A stretch of DNA of 64,000 bases from NCBI RefSeq assembly GCF_000179915.2, contig NC_014963.1, forward strand, positions 1,922,001 to 1,986,000, in the 5' to 3' direction. A program made the position numbers and the translations under genes. This document shows positions 17,994 through 26,583 of the stretch, piece by piece. The stretch comes from Terriglobus saanensis SP1PR4 (GTDB taxonomy: Bacteria; Acidobacteriota; Terriglobia; Terriglobales; Acidobacteriaceae). Numbering within the stretch: position 1 is the stretch's first letter; each line of letters starts with the position of its first letter. Below the pieces are notes generated by a model, which had not been told where the DNA came from, made no database searches, and was given only the letters and a program-made list of their open reading frames with translations.

Positions 17994-19032
17994 GAAGGGG
18001 ATCCGCTATGGCTACTGGATGCCTGTCTTTGGTGGCTGGCTGCGCAATGTCGAGGATGAGCAAATGGAGGCCAGTTGGGAGTACACCCGCAAGCTCGCCC
18101 AGCGTAGCGAGGATCTGGGTTTCGACCTGTCTTTGATTGCAGAACTCAATCTCAACGACATAAAAGGGACAGATGCTCCCAGTCTCGATGCCTGGTCTAC
18201 CGCAGCCGCATTGGCGGCCGTCACATCGACGTTGGAACTGATGGTGGCCGTCCGTCCGACCTTCCATTCGCCCGCGCTTTTTGCGAAGCAAGCAGCCAAC
18301 ATCGATCGCATCAGCAATGGCCGTCTGGCGCTCAATGTAGTTTCCTCCTGGTGGGAGCAGGAAGCGCTTATGTACGGCGTAGATTTTGAGCGGCATGACG
18401 ACCGGTATGGACGCACGGCAGAGTGGTTGGAGGTCGTCAATGGTGCATGGACTGAAAAGGTCTATAGCCACAGCGGACGATACTACAAGACCGAAAACAC
18501 CGTCCTGGAGCCCAAACCAATTCGGACGCCGAGGCCGCCCATCTATGCGGGAGGCGAATCCGAGGCTGCGAAAAACCTGATCGCGCAACGATGCGATGCG
18601 TATGTCATGCATGGCGACTCACCACAGCACGTTGCCACCAAGATCGCTGATATGCGCGACCGAAGGGACCGCTTTGGACTTCCCCCTATGCAATTTGGAT
18701 TGGCCGGCTATGCCTTCATTCGAAACACCGAGAATGAAGTGAAACGCGAGCTTGAGCGCATTACCGACGTCAAGCAGAATGCCAAAGGCTATGAGAACTA
18801 TCAGCAGTGGCTCCAGGGAACACAGTTAGAGCAGACGATGTCAATCCAGGAATACTCGGTCTCGAATCGCGGCTTGCGATCGGGGCTGATTGGAACTCCA
18901 GAGCAAGTTCAGGATCAAATCAGCAGATTTGAAGAGGCAGGAGTCAATCTTCTGCTGCTGCAATTCAGCCCTCAACTCGAAGAGATGGAACGGTTCAGTC
19001 AAAGCGTGATTCGCGCGGGGACAGGTCAGTGA
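17983..19032 (+). CDS. LLM-class flavin-dependent monooxygenase (SsuD/SfnG-like)
   Basis: 349-residue luciferase-like TIM barrel. GTG 17983 (SAKKGIRYGYW) overlaps the end of the ATP-grasp gene; the motif 'YGYWMPVFGGWLRN' matches the start of SfnG/alkanesulfonate monooxygenase relatives. Family landmarks include 'LELMVAVRPTFHSPALFAKQAANIDRIS' (written here only as its start, VRPTFHSP), 'GRLALNVVSSW' and 'RPPIYAGGESEAAK'. The C-terminus contains 'LIGTPEQVQDQISRFEEAG'. Such enzymes use FMNH2 and O2 to cleave C-S bonds or oxidise substrates, and need a separate flavin reductase; none is seen nearby. The substrate might be produced or consumed by the ATP-grasp partner. Confidence 0.88.
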   Translation: MSAKKGIRYGYWMPVFGGWLRNVEDEQMEASWEYTRKLAQRSEDLGFDLSLIAELNLNDIKGTDAPSLDAWSTAAALAAVTSTLELMVAVRPTFHSPALFAKQAANIDRISNGRLALNVVSSWWEQEALMYGVDFERHDDRYGRTAEWLEVVNGAWTEKVYSHSGRYYKTENTVLEPKPIRTPRPPIYAGGESEAAKNLIAQRCDAYVMHGDSPQHVATKIADMRDRRDRFGLPPMQFGLAGYAFIRNTENEVKRELERITDVKQNAKGYENYQQWLQGTQLEQTMSIQEYSVSNRGLRSGLIGTPEQVQDQISRFEEAGVNLLLLQFSPQLEEMERFSQSVIRAGTGQ

Positions 19033-19271
19033 GCTTGCGGTTTGCGTCGGGATTGGCTTCCACTTCAAAAGAAAATATCTTGGATTAGGCTTCCGTTCGC
19101 CGTGCCTCGGCCCACATCCGGCAGGCGCAACGTTTGTAGAAGCGGTCGGAAGCTTTGCTACAGTCCTTCAAATGCCGCCGATAGAACGTCAACATAATGC
19201 ATCTATCGAACGTGTACCGTACACGGCATTTCAAGGATTCCGTAAATGATTGAAAATAATAAATTTAAGTA

Positions 19272-19295
19272 TGGTGGAGGCGGTGGGAGTCGAAC
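19272..19295 (-). other. tmRNA/tRNA 3'-end-like attachment sequence
   Basis: On the minus strand this reads as the T-loop, 3' T-stem, acceptor strand and CCA of a tmRNA-like gene (TTCGACTCCC then CGCCTCCACCA). The bases before the T loop (GAGCAG) do not pair with the 3' T-stem, so it is not a functional gene end. Identity starting inside the T loop is the usual pattern for the core of an attachment site made by a tyrosine integrase. An excisionase-like HTH gene lies 245 bp to the right. No second copy was found in the window. Confidence 0.5.
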
Positions 19296-19464
19296 TGCTC
19301 TAAGCGGCTGATAACACGTAAGTTGCTGATGGTAGGTCTGACTGGAAGCCTAGAAATGCCACGATTTACAGGTCTGCTGTACAAACGTTGTACAAAGAAT
19401 GGAGATTGCCACGAAAGCCAGCCAGCGGTAGCGCGTTCCATCCCCGGTGCTTCGACGCATGCAA

Positions 19465-19491
19465 AAAGGTGCGTTTGGTCGACGCACCTTT
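19465..19491. terminator. Terminator-type hairpin
   Basis: AAAGGTGCGT and ACGCACCTTT form a perfect 10-bp stem with a 7-base loop, with A/T flanks on both sides. It can work in both directions: after the monooxygenase gene (plus strand) and after the HTH gene (minus strand, ending 48 bp away). Confidence 0.6.
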
Positions 19492-19539
19492 GAATGAGTA
19501 AATTTATGCTTTTCTCGGCTGGGCTTAGGACTGATTTTT

Positions 19540-19881
19540 TTAGGCTAGGCCTTGGAGCCGTCTATGAACCCGTTGCGCAACGCGTTCGGGAATCCGCATC
19601 GTTGTGTATCTCCGCTTTTGACGCGTTTCTTCGTGGGCGATTTTGAGGACACCAGGCTCTTTTCTGAACAACCTCCGAATTGTGTTCTCGCTGAAGCCCC
19701 ACAGCTTCGATAACTCTCCCACGGAACAATGGCGTTCCAAGGACACCGCGCCAGATTTAGGGGTAGCAGGCGTATGAAGAGGTGGCTGGGGAACTGCTTC
19801 GAGTGTCCCTTGGGGCCAAGCTGCAGTCTCGCCGCGTGTCGACGTAACCTCTCTGGTACGAATTGGTTCAACGCTTGCCAC
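19540..19881 (-). CDS. Excisionase/MerR-like helix-turn-helix protein
   Basis: Small DNA-binding protein. The recognisable part is the last 65 residues: 'CSVGELSKLWGFSENTIRRLF' forms a helix-turn-helix, followed by 'EPGVLKI' (wing) and the basic tail 'YTTMRIPERVAQRVHRRL'. This type of ~100-residue protein is common next to integrases and islands in Acidobacteriota. GTG 19881 is one plausible start. The frame stays open to 20076, but the extra residues look non-coding. With the adjacent attachment-like sequence it suggests an integrated element whose integrase is lost or lies elsewhere. Confidence 0.6.
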   Translation of the reverse strand: MASVEPIRTREVTSTRGETAAWPQGTLEAVPQPPLHTPATPKSGAVSLERHCSVGELSKLWGFSENTIRRLFRKEPGVLKIAHEETRQKRRYTTMRIPERVAQRVHRRLQGLA

Positions 19882-20167
19882 AGTTATAGAACATCTCCAG
19901 ATGGTGGAATGACGACATCGATAGACGTCGTGAAGTGTTCCTAGCCTCTCCGGAGAGGAGGTTGGTGTCCAATACTTTTCATCTATCGGGTGATAACTGC
20001 GAGTTATCGGGGTGCTGGAAATGGCACCACGACAGAACGACGGAAAAGTAAATTTGGCCAAACCCATGATTTTCATTGCGACCGATAACTCCGACTGCCA
20101 AGATTTCCTCAGGGGACGATCGAGCGTCCCGAATCGAGTGAGGTGTTGCTTCTACGGGACTTGAGCA

Positions 20168-20751
20168 GTGCATGATTGGGCCGAATTTCGTCACTTCCGC
20201 TATCTGCTTGCCATCCTGGAGAAGCAGGGTTTTCGCAGTGCAGCCGAGCATCTTCACACTTCGCAGCCCAACCTCACCGTGCAGGCACGGCAATTCCGGG
20301 AAAACTCTTCGGTAAAGCTCTATCGCAAACTTAAAGACGGCCGGATCCGGCCGACTGAGACAGGCACCGCATTTATCGAATTGGCACGCTCTCTTCTCCA
20401 GATGCGCGACGAAGTGATCGACGTACTCATTGCGATCGAACGAGGAGAGGTCTCACAGGTTCGTCTCGGATCCAGCCCCCTCGTCGATCAAGAGCTGTTT
20501 CGCTCTTTTTGCTCCATGCACAAGACCATCCTGCCCACGGCTTTAGTTCGGCCTACCCATGGCGATACGCTGCAACTTGCCGAAGAAATTTTGGTAGGAA
20601 CAGTCGATGCGGCTGTGGTCACGCTCCCGCTCAAGGAACCGGATCTGCACATCGAAGAACTCCGCCGTGATCGGCTTGTGGTTTGTCTGCGCAAAGACAA
20701 TCCACTCGCGTCTAAGGTTGCATTGAAGCCCTCGGATCATCGCGCCGTCGC
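20168..20751 (+). pseudogene. LysR-type regulator, truncated at the 3' end
   Basis: The N-terminal winged helix is intact ('FRHFRYLLAILEKQGFRSAA', 'LHTSQPNLTVQARQFREN', 'GRIRPTETG'). About 100 residues of the effector-binding domain follow ('QVRLGSSPLVDQELFRSF', 'VDAAVVTLPL', 'LVVCLRKDNPLASK'). Homology stops near 20750, where a dnaE2 segment begins; the frame then runs on meaninglessly to 20827. A full LysR protein needs another ~100 residues, so the gene was cut by rearrangement. The DNA-binding part could still be made, but a regulated function is unlikely. Confidence 0.8.
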
Positions 20752-21441
20752 TTGCGGAAGCAGAGCGCGGAGGCGCTCGTCAAATCCCGTCAAGAGTCAG
20801 GTGCCTTCCTCTCGGCTGAGGATCTAGTTTCACGTGTTCCTGTTCTCAACCGGAAGGAGCTCACGATTCTCGCTCGGGTGGGTGCCCTGAACAGGCTTGA
20901 TGGAATCGAGCATCGTCGCGATGCGCTTTGGCAGATCGAGCGGGCGGGGAAAATGGAAGGACCTCTGCTCAGAGAGAAGAGTCACATCCTACAAGAGGAG
21001 ACCTTGAGCCTACCCCTTCAGCAAATGACCACCGAAGAGCGGCTCATCTCTGACTATGCTGGAACAGGCCTAACAATTGGAAAGCATCCCATGGCGTATC
21101 GAAGAGATGCACTCCGGAGGCTGCGTGTCTCTTCTGCCGAAGAGCTTAAGACCCTGAGGGATGGAGACTATGTGAAGACCGCAGGTATGGTCATCGCGCG
21201 GCAGCGCCCTGGAACAGCAATGGGCTTCATCTTCCTTTCGATGGAAGATGAAACCGGTATTGCTAATGTGATCGTCACGACCGATCTCTACGAGCGTGAG
21301 CGTCTGGTCGTCACGCGGGCGAAGTTCATTCAGGCTGAAGGTTTGTTGCAAAATCAGGACGGTGTCATTCATGTGAAAGCCGTGAGTTTGAAACTGGTGT
21401 CCGATCAGGCTCTTGAGGTGCGTTCCCATGACTTCCACTAA
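20752..21441 (+). pseudogene. dnaE2: 3' fragment of dnaE2 (error-prone DNA polymerase)
   Basis: About 229 residues corresponding to the C-terminus of DnaE2/ImuC: the helix-hairpin-helix region ('SAEALVKSRQESGAFLSAED', 'ELTILARVGALN'), 'HRRDALWQIERA', the linker with 'LISDYAGTGLTIGKHPM', and the OB-fold tail ('GMVIARQRPGTAMGFIFLSM', 'GVIHVKA'). The catalytic palm and all upstream parts are missing. The first codons (TTG CGG AAG CAG) fit exactly behind the end of the fragment at 34564-34950, so the two are halves of one gene. It cannot work as a polymerase. Confidence 0.88.
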
Positions 21442-21721
21442 TCAAGATCCGCACATCGGCGGCTACCGTAACGAAGTGGACCATCAGAAACTCGGTCCAG
21501 CTCTAGTGATCGCCTCCAGCCTTGTCCTTGCAATCCGTACAGCGCGATGGAGCCCTACGCACAGCGATGGTCTCTCGAATGTCGAATGGGACAAAGAGGT
21601 TGAGCACAGCATTCGAATCGCAAAGGTTGTCTTATCCCAATTGACGGGACGCAGTCCCGAGCTCTTCCAAACCACCAAGGTTCCTTGGTATGTTGCGTCG
21701 GACGAAGATGTGCCGAAATGA
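21428..21721 (+). CDS. Small hypothetical protein downstream of dnaE2
   Basis: 97-residue protein whose ATG (MTSTNQDPHIGG) overlaps the dnaE2 stop by 14 bp, with GAGG upstream. It contains 'PALVIASSLVLAIRTARW' and 'EWDKEVEHSIRIAKVVLSQL', probably two helices, and ends 'WYVASDEDVPK'. No known domain was recognised. The overlap indicates that it was co-transcribed with the intact dnaE2. Its promoter may now be lost, although it is intact itself. Confidence 0.55.
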   Translation: MTSTNQDPHIGGYRNEVDHQKLGPALVIASSLVLAIRTARWSPTHSDGLSNVEWDKEVEHSIRIAKVVLSQLTGRSPELFQTTKVPWYVASDEDVPK

Positions 21722-21967
21722 AATAGCGTCGCAGCATCGAGCAATGCCGACCGGCGGGTTGCGAGCCAGCTCGAGATGTTGATGAATGCACGGTCTCATT
21801 GAAGTGGAGCCGGCCGGGCGCAGCAACAGTGGGATTCTACAGGTAAAGGAAGAACGACAGTCTCTCAGCGGTCAGCTTTTGGAGGGCTCGGTGTGCCAAA
21901 TACTGCGATCAAATGTTTGCCATATTTTTTGAAAACTACACGCGACATCAGAGCTAGTCGTGATCCC

Positions 21968-22546
21968 TCAGCTCTCAGGCAGAGCTGGGGGTTCAACGTA
22001 TGGACGTAGGTTTGCACCGCGCAATGCCTCACGCGCGGAGAAACGCTTTACAAGCATCTCTATAGCTGCCGGTTCAAGCTGTTTCTGCAGCTCGTTGACG
22101 AGCGAGAGATTGAATTCCAAAAGGTTCGTCACGTATTCTCGCGTCTCAGCATCCCCATCTTGGCGACTACCGATGTCCGCCAGGTCATCAAGTCGACCTA
22201 TGAAGCGCCAGAGAGTCAGCGCAGACTCGTCTCTTGCAGCTTCGACCGAAGAACCTATCTCTTGATCGAGTTTGGCGACGAAATTCTTAAGATTAGAGGC
22301 AATGGTTTCTAGCCGCAGTCCACGGGATTCTGAAAGGATGATCTCACCAGGAGATGGAATCTTCCTGTCCAGTGTTCGCAGCCTGGCGAAGGCTTCACCA
22401 CCAAGGAACTCCTTCAAAGACGCTACTTCGTACTGTGCCTTCAGGCGGAAGACGTCAAGGCCAAGCCCATCCCCAGGTGGCAAGGGACTCGACTTCGTAC
22501 TGCCAAACAACTTCTTCAGTCTGCTTATCACACGTGATTTATACAC
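21968..22546 (-). CDS. Hypothetical helical protein
   Basis: 192 residues from GTG 22546 (GGGGAAA upstream). Basic N-terminus (YKSRVISRLKKLFG), then mostly predicted helices with charged heptad-like stretches such as 'IASNLKNFVAKLDQEIGSSV' and 'LLEFNLSLVNELQKQLEPAA'. No signal peptide, membrane segment or known motif recognised. It stands alone between the dnaE2 fragment and an ISL3 remnant. Probably cytoplasmic; function unknown. Confidence 0.5.
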   Translation of the reverse strand: MYKSRVISRLKKLFGSTKSSPLPPGDGLGLDVFRLKAQYEVASLKEFLGGEAFARLRTLDRKIPSPGEIILSESRGLRLETIASNLKNFVAKLDQEIGSSVEAARDESALTLWRFIGRLDDLADIGSRQDGDAETREYVTNLLEFNLSLVNELQKQLEPAAIEMLVKRFSAREALRGANLRPYVEPPALPES

Positions 22547-22644
22547 TTTCCCCTTGGTGTAGCGATCATTTTGCTGTCACTGTTGGCAGTTCATCCCATC
22601 TAGTAGTCCGCCGAGGCGAGCGGAAGTCTGTTGCTTTGAGAACT

Positions 22645-23280
22645 ATTTGGGTTCTTCCGTACATTTGGTGAAGGACGTTCCTGCTGGGTCGATGTTCGCA
22701 TAGAGCTCTGTTTTCAAGCCTTCTGGAGGACGCGCAGTCTTAGCAGATCGAAGCTGGCGCGTCCGTACATCTGCCGTTTGAGCAGCTTGAGCCGATGGAC
22801 CTGTCCCTCTACCGGGCGTGTTGCTCCACGGCAGATGCAAGGCGGCTTCGACGGCGTCCCGATCGCGTGTGATCCCGGAGACGAAGCGGCTTAGGGCGGT
22901 GTGTTGGGCATCTTCAAGCCACTTGGGCCACACGGCAAGATCGCGACAGCGAACGATACGGAAGAATTCCTTTCCGAGATGCGCGAGCTGGGCGATTTCG
23001 GGAGAGGCGCGATAGAGCTCGTCGAGATAGGGCTTTGCGGAAGCTGTTTCCTTTAGGATCAGCCATGCCGTATGACGTGGTGATGCATGCACGATGGGCT
23101 TTACGCGCTTGTTCAACGAATTCTGCTTGGCATGCCCTTGATGTTTCCGAAGCCAGTGCCAGACACTGCTGAGCTGGCCGCGATAGCCGTGCTGTCTTAG
23201 TTCTCGCCAGAGCTGGCTGACGTTACGGCAGCCCTGGAGCAGGCGTTGGTCGAGATAGCTGCCATAGGCGTCTACCGAGT
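22645..23280 (-). pseudogene. Remnant of an ISL3-family transposase with one terminal repeat
   Basis: The minus-strand frame carries the C-terminal part of an ISL3 transposase: 'DAYGSYLDQRLLQGC', 'SQLWRELRQHGYRG', 'RFVSGITRDRDAVEAALHLPWSN'. After 'LPWSN' the frame shifts; the continuation 'EGQVHRLKLLKRQMYGRASF' lies in another frame. The 5' two thirds are absent. At 22645-22675 is a degenerate copy of the terminal repeat of the complete element at 26754. The protein differs enough from that element to be another family member. It truncates the fibre-like gene beside it. Confidence 0.8.
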
Positions 23281-24300
23281 GTGGGTACCCTTCATGGCAT
23301 AGCCTGGTTTTGACGAGGTGACGAGCAGGTCGCCGGGCTTGATCGGACCGTTTTCGGTGCTGACCTTGGTTGGGACGATGCCAGTCATAGCCATCGGCAC
23401 TTCTTCCTTCATGTGCGCTCTAGCAGTGAATTGACGTCTGCCTACGATTCCCGGCTTGGTGGAATAGATACCGGTGACGGTGGTGGAATACGGCACAGAT
23501 GACCTGAGGAAGTTGCCTTCGATGGCGGGATCAGTCACCAGCACATCACCGGGTTCGTAGTTTTCATGGTCGCCAGAGACGTTGACCGATTCGGCGTAGT
23601 CACCCCCCGAGAGGACGCCATTCCATGCGGTGCTCTGGATCGTACCGTCCGGATAAGTCATCGATGCTCCGCTGCCAGCGGTCAACTTTACGCTCCCGTT
23701 GACTTCAAATGCCGCAGTAGGCGTCGTCGTGCGGATGCCGATATTGCCGGAAGCGCTCAGCCAGAGTGCCGCATTACCGGCCCTTGTTGTTGCGTCGACA
23801 TCCATACCCAACCCGAGGGAAGTAGTTGTCCAGTCGGAACCTGTAGAGCTACGATAACCATAGATCCCAAGATGCTCTTCGTTAGTTGCTCCAAAACCGA
23901 AACTCGCTAATTTGAGTTCGCTTCCTGCTGCCGATCCAAGGAGCCCAGCATGTGTAGATAGTATTGGCGAATTGGCGGAGTTATTAAAAAATCCTCCTAT
24001 AGAAAGTAGACTCGTTGACGTGAACGTGCCTATTCCGACCTTGCCGCCTGCGTTCAAGAGCAGTTGCTGTGATGTACCGCTTGACGTGACCGCTACTATC
24101 CGAGCGTCGGACGAAGGAGTCTGAAAGAATATCTGACTCCCACCGCTTCGCTGGGTATGTATGTCACCAACAATATCCAGTGCGGTTGCGGGGTTCGTCG
24201 TGCCAATCCCGACGTTACCGCTGGCGGGGAACGTGTTCTGCGCTAAGGCAACTGTCGTAAAGAGCAGAGACCAAAACAAGTGGTGCAGTCTAACGCGCAT
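23272..24300 (-). CDS. Secreted fibre-like protein, C-terminus truncated by IS remnant
   Basis: 342 residues with a signal peptide (MRVRLHHLFW...ALAQ). The body has the repeats 'GNVGIGTTNPATALDI', 'GKVGIGTF' and 'GNIGIRTTTPTAAFEV', typical of tail-fibre and acidobacterial surface proteins that fold as trimeric beta structures. The C-terminal region 'GGDYAESV' to 'GIYSTKPGIVGRR' resembles peptidase-G2/intramolecular-chaperone type ends. The protein stops at 'GYAMKGTHTR', whereas its paralogue remnant at 24592 continues about 35 residues beyond 'GYAMKGT'. Hence the last part was replaced by the ISL3 fragment. Function of an intact form: surface or adhesion; no enzymatic evidence. Confidence 0.65.
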   Translation of the reverse strand: MRVRLHHLFWSLLFTTVALAQNTFPASGNVGIGTTNPATALDIVGDIHTQRSGGSQIFFQTPSSDARIVAVTSSGTSQQLLLNAGGKVGIGTFTSTSLLSIGGFFNNSANSPILSTHAGLLGSAAGSELKLASFGFGATNEEHLGIYGYRSSTGSDWTTTSLGLGMDVDATTRAGNAALWLSASGNIGIRTTTPTAAFEVNGSVKLTAGSGASMTYPDGTIQSTAWNGVLSGGDYAESVNVSGDHENYEPGDVLVTDPAIEGNFLRSSVPYSTTVTGIYSTKPGIVGRRQFTARAHMKEEVPMAMTGIVPTKVSTENGPIKPGDLLVTSSKPGYAMKGTHTR

Positions 24301-24591
24301 TGGAGATCCTCAAAGAGATTCTTGTGATTCAGCTGTCGAGCTTATGACGGGACATACAAACTGACGCATTAAATAAGCGGACGAATTCTGTAATGGTTCC
24401 CAAATGGGGAATCCTTATGGTGCTGCTGCGCCAAAGTTTAAAAAACGGAACGAAAAATTTCCTTTGGCTCTTTGCGAAAACCCATCGCGCACTTCGCTTC
24501 CCGAAGTCGGCGCTGACCACGGGAACCAAACGCTTGATCAGTAGACACGCCCTCGCGCGTAAACACGTTCTTGAAGCTCACAGTCATGTTG

Positions 24592-24948
24592 CTATTGCAA
24601 CGTGACTCCGATCTCGATAACGCCAGTGCCCACATCGAGATGGCCGAGTGCCTTACCGATCACGGCGCCGAGCATCTGACTGCGATCAGTGCCTTTCATG
24701 GCGTATCCGGGCCGCGAAGATGTAACCAACAAGTCCCCTGGATGGATCGGCCCGTTCTCTGCACTTACCTTGGTCGGCACTATGCCGATCATTGCCATCG
24801 GGACTTCGTCTTTCATGTAAGACAGGTCCGTCTTCTGCCTGCGACCACGAGCTCCAGGTTTCGTTGAATAGATCCCCATCACAGCGGTGGAATAGACTTG
24901 CGAGGATAAAACAAAGCCGCCCTCGACCTTTGGATTGATCAAACCACA
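24592..24948 (-). pseudogene. 3' fragment of a paralogous fibre-like gene
   Basis: The frame encodes only the conserved C-terminal region ('VYSTAVMGIYSTKPGARGRR', 'VPMAMIGIVPTKVSAENGPI', 'GYAMKGTDRSQMLG', ending 'GVIEIGVTLQ'), closely matching residues 260-340 of the 23272-24300 protein. Upstream of about 24948 the frame runs antisense into relaxase-like sequence. The signal peptide and the GIGTT repeats are missing. The 291 bp between the two copies (24301-24591) show no gene. Confidence 0.7.
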
Positions 24949-24951
24949 CGC

Positions 24952-25098
24952 ATGGAGACCAGGCTTCAGCAGGAACAGGCGCAGGCGCTTGCCCGTCAGC
25001 AGCAGGAGCAGGCATTGAAGCAGCAGCAGGAACAGACGAAGACCAAAGAGCCGGAGATTGAGCGCGAGCGCTCCCGTGGGTTTGGCATAGGAAGGTAG
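24952..25098 (+). pseudogene. 3' end of a plasmid-type relaxase/mobilization gene
   Basis: 48 in-frame codons encode a Gln/Glu-rich tail ('METRLQQEQAQALARQQQEQ', 'KTKEPEIERERSRGFGIGR'). Its ending is of the kind seen at the C-terminus of MobA/MobL-like relaxases of mobilizable plasmids. The catalytic N-terminal domain is absent, cut off at about 24950 where the fibre fragment begins. The mobilization accessory gene follows after 4 bp, as in mobilization operons. Confidence 0.5.
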
Positions 25099-25102
25099 CA
25101 CC

Positions 25103-25615
25103 ATGAGAGACGATGAGCTGTTAGCGATCTACGGAGCCACCCGCCAGCTGGCAGAGGGCATGACGGCGCGGGACGCGGAGCTGAAGCAAAGCACGGCTGC
25201 GCTTGAAGCCACGATCGCTCAGGTGCGGCAGTTGCCGGCCATGCTGGGCCAGCAGACCAGCAAGTACATCGCCGCCGGCATCCGGGAGGTCGTGCAGGAG
25301 GACTTCAAGCAGCCCATCGAGAAGGCTGTCGAGGGGCCGATCCGGTCGATTGAGGTGGCGGCTTACCATGCGCGGGAGGCGGTCGAGCAGATTAAGCGGG
25401 AGGCCCGTTTCCAGACCTGGACCGTGTTCGCCTTCATTCTTGCTCTTGGCATGGCTCTGGGCGGCGGCGGGGCTTACTTTTTCTTTGCCCGGCAGGTAGC
25501 GGCGTTGAACGACCGCTTCGACTACTTGCAGCATCTTCTCCTTGCGCTCACACCTGCTACAGCGGACACCCATGCGCCGCCGAAGCCGACCGGGAAGAAG
25601 CCTAGGCAGCACTAA
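25103..25615 (+). CDS. Mobilization accessory protein with membrane anchor
   Basis: 170-residue protein with GGAAGG upstream of ATG 25103. The N-terminal ~105 residues are helical ('AIYGATRQLAEGMTARDAEL', 'GQQTSKYIAAGIREVVQEDF'). One transmembrane helix follows at about 113-135 ('FAFILALGMALGGGGAYFFF'), then a short Pro/Lys-rich tail. This layout matches small membrane proteins encoded behind relaxases (MobB/TraX-like naming is uncertain). It directly follows the relaxase remnant, so it marks the position of a former mobilizable plasmid or element. Probably no longer functional without the relaxase. Confidence 0.6.
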   Translation: MRDDELLAIYGATRQLAEGMTARDAELKQSTAALEATIAQVRQLPAMLGQQTSKYIAAGIREVVQEDFKQPIEKAVEGPIRSIEVAAYHAREAVEQIKREARFQTWTVFAFILALGMALGGGGAYFFFARQVAALNDRFDYLQHLLLALTPATADTHAPPKPTGKKPRQH

Positions 25616-25705
25616 AGGCAGGCTATGGATTTGACGCGCAAGCGCTTGGAACGAGCATAGAGCGCTCGTCCCACAAACCCACAGCCTCGACGACGGAGTT
25701 TTACG

Positions 25706-26104
25706 ATGAGCCAGGAAGAGATCAGTAATCAAAGGATGATGCTTGAGGTAGTACATCTACAGCGGCTTCGGGCGGCTCTGCTGGTCGATCTAAACCGTGC
25801 TTACCCCAAACGGTTAGACAGCCCATCGCTGGCCGCGTTGAATTCGGAGCATGGTCAGCGGCGCATTGTTCGAGAGCTTTGCTACTTGAAAGAGCTGCGG
25901 TTCGTGAGTGTCAAGCAGGGTAAACGGTGGCGCATTGCCGCTCTAGGTAGAGACTTCCTGCTCGGTTTGGTTGAAGCAAATGGCATCATGCAGCCGTCGA
26001 TGCTCCCCTCTATAGTGGCTTATTATGCCTATTCAAATGGCTTTTTCAGTTTAGAGCTGCTGGACTTTGTATCGAGGTATCTTTTGGATTCCATCGATAG
26101 GTGA
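25706..26104 (+). CDS. Small protein with a winged-helix-like region
   Basis: 132 residues from ATG 25706, GGAG upstream. Residues 12-90 resemble a winged helix: 'LQRLRAALLVDLNRAYP', 'LAALNSEHGQRRIVRELCYL' and 'LRFVSVKQGKRWRIAALGRD'. No C-terminal effector domain. It follows the mobilization gene by 90 bp on the same strand and may be a regulator of the same element. Homology to a named family was not recognised. Confidence 0.5.
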   Translation: MSQEEISNQRMMLEVVHLQRLRAALLVDLNRAYPKRLDSPSLAALNSEHGQRRIVRELCYLKELRFVSVKQGKRWRIAALGRDFLLGLVEANGIMQPSMLPSIVAYYAYSNGFFSLELLDFVSRYLLDSIDR

Positions 26105-26115
26105 AAGACAACACA

Positions 26116-26583
26116 TTAGCTGGGGAGAGGCGGTCCTACAATGTAGCAGCCGTAGCTTGCTGCAACTTCCAGAATTTTACTTGCCGGGCTATTGCGAATG
26201 GTTTCGATGCATCTCTCGAAACCGCCGGGCGTGAGGGTAACAAGCAGGCGGCTGGGCTGATCAGAGATATTCTTCCAGGCATGCGGCGTTTCACGAGGGG
26301 CTGTAAAGCTAGCGCCAGCTTCAGCCTCAAAGGTCTTTTCTCCGATCAGAAACCGGTACCTGCCGGCGAGAACAATAAAGTGCTCTTCCTCATTCTGATG
26401 GAGGTGTGCAGGTACACCGCAGCCAGGATCTGCAATGGACTCCACGACAGCATATGCGCCATTTGTCTGCGCGCTGGAAAGGCGTACTGCAATGCGTTCT
26501 CCGGTAGTTCCTTCATGCCATGGTCCCTCATCGTTCATCTTCAGAGAAGCGCTGTTTGGTGGAGGCGGTATTTTCTCGGGCAT
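26116..26583 (-). CDS. Cupin-domain protein
   Basis: 155-residue single-domain cupin. Motif 1 is 'PAHLHQNEEEHFIVLAGRY' with the metal ligands His, His, Glu and a further His. Motif 2 is 'FTAPRETPHAWKN' with the last His. This matches small quercetinase/auxin-binding-like cupins, whose functions vary from dioxygenase to sugar isomerase or sensor. The start MPEKIPPPP has GGAAC upstream (weak). It is a solitary gene between the mobilization remnants and the ISL3 element; it ends 12 bp after the convergent winged-helix gene. Confidence 0.8.
   Translation of the reverse strand: MPEKIPPPPNSASLKMNDEGPWHEGTTGERIAVRLSSAQTNGAYAVVESIADPGCGVPAHLHQNEEEHFIVLAGRYRFLIGEKTFEAEAGASFTAPRETPHAWKNISDQPSRLLVTLTPGGFERCIETIRNSPASKILEVAASYGCYIVGPPLPS

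Larger units (their letters stand above)
19033..19539. other. Intergenic region at the left edge of the rearranged accessory region
   Basis: 507 bp without a credible gene. It holds the tmRNA/tRNA-like 3' sequence (19272-19295), an A/T-rich stretch around 19245-19270 and a terminator-type hairpin (19465-19491). The bases just right of the tRNA-like sequence do not complete a tRNA, since the T-stem partner is missing. This is the likely boundary between the conserved peptidase operon and foreign DNA. Confidence 0.5.

Noticed and set aside
19272-19350. Complete tRNA or tmRNA gene
   Set aside because: Only the 3' end matches; the T-stem partner and the rest of a cloverleaf are missing.
26551-26575. 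Second copy of the attachment core (TGGTGGAGGCGGT)
   Set aside because: Only about 12 bases match and they are codons of the cupin N-terminus; the rest of the core differs.
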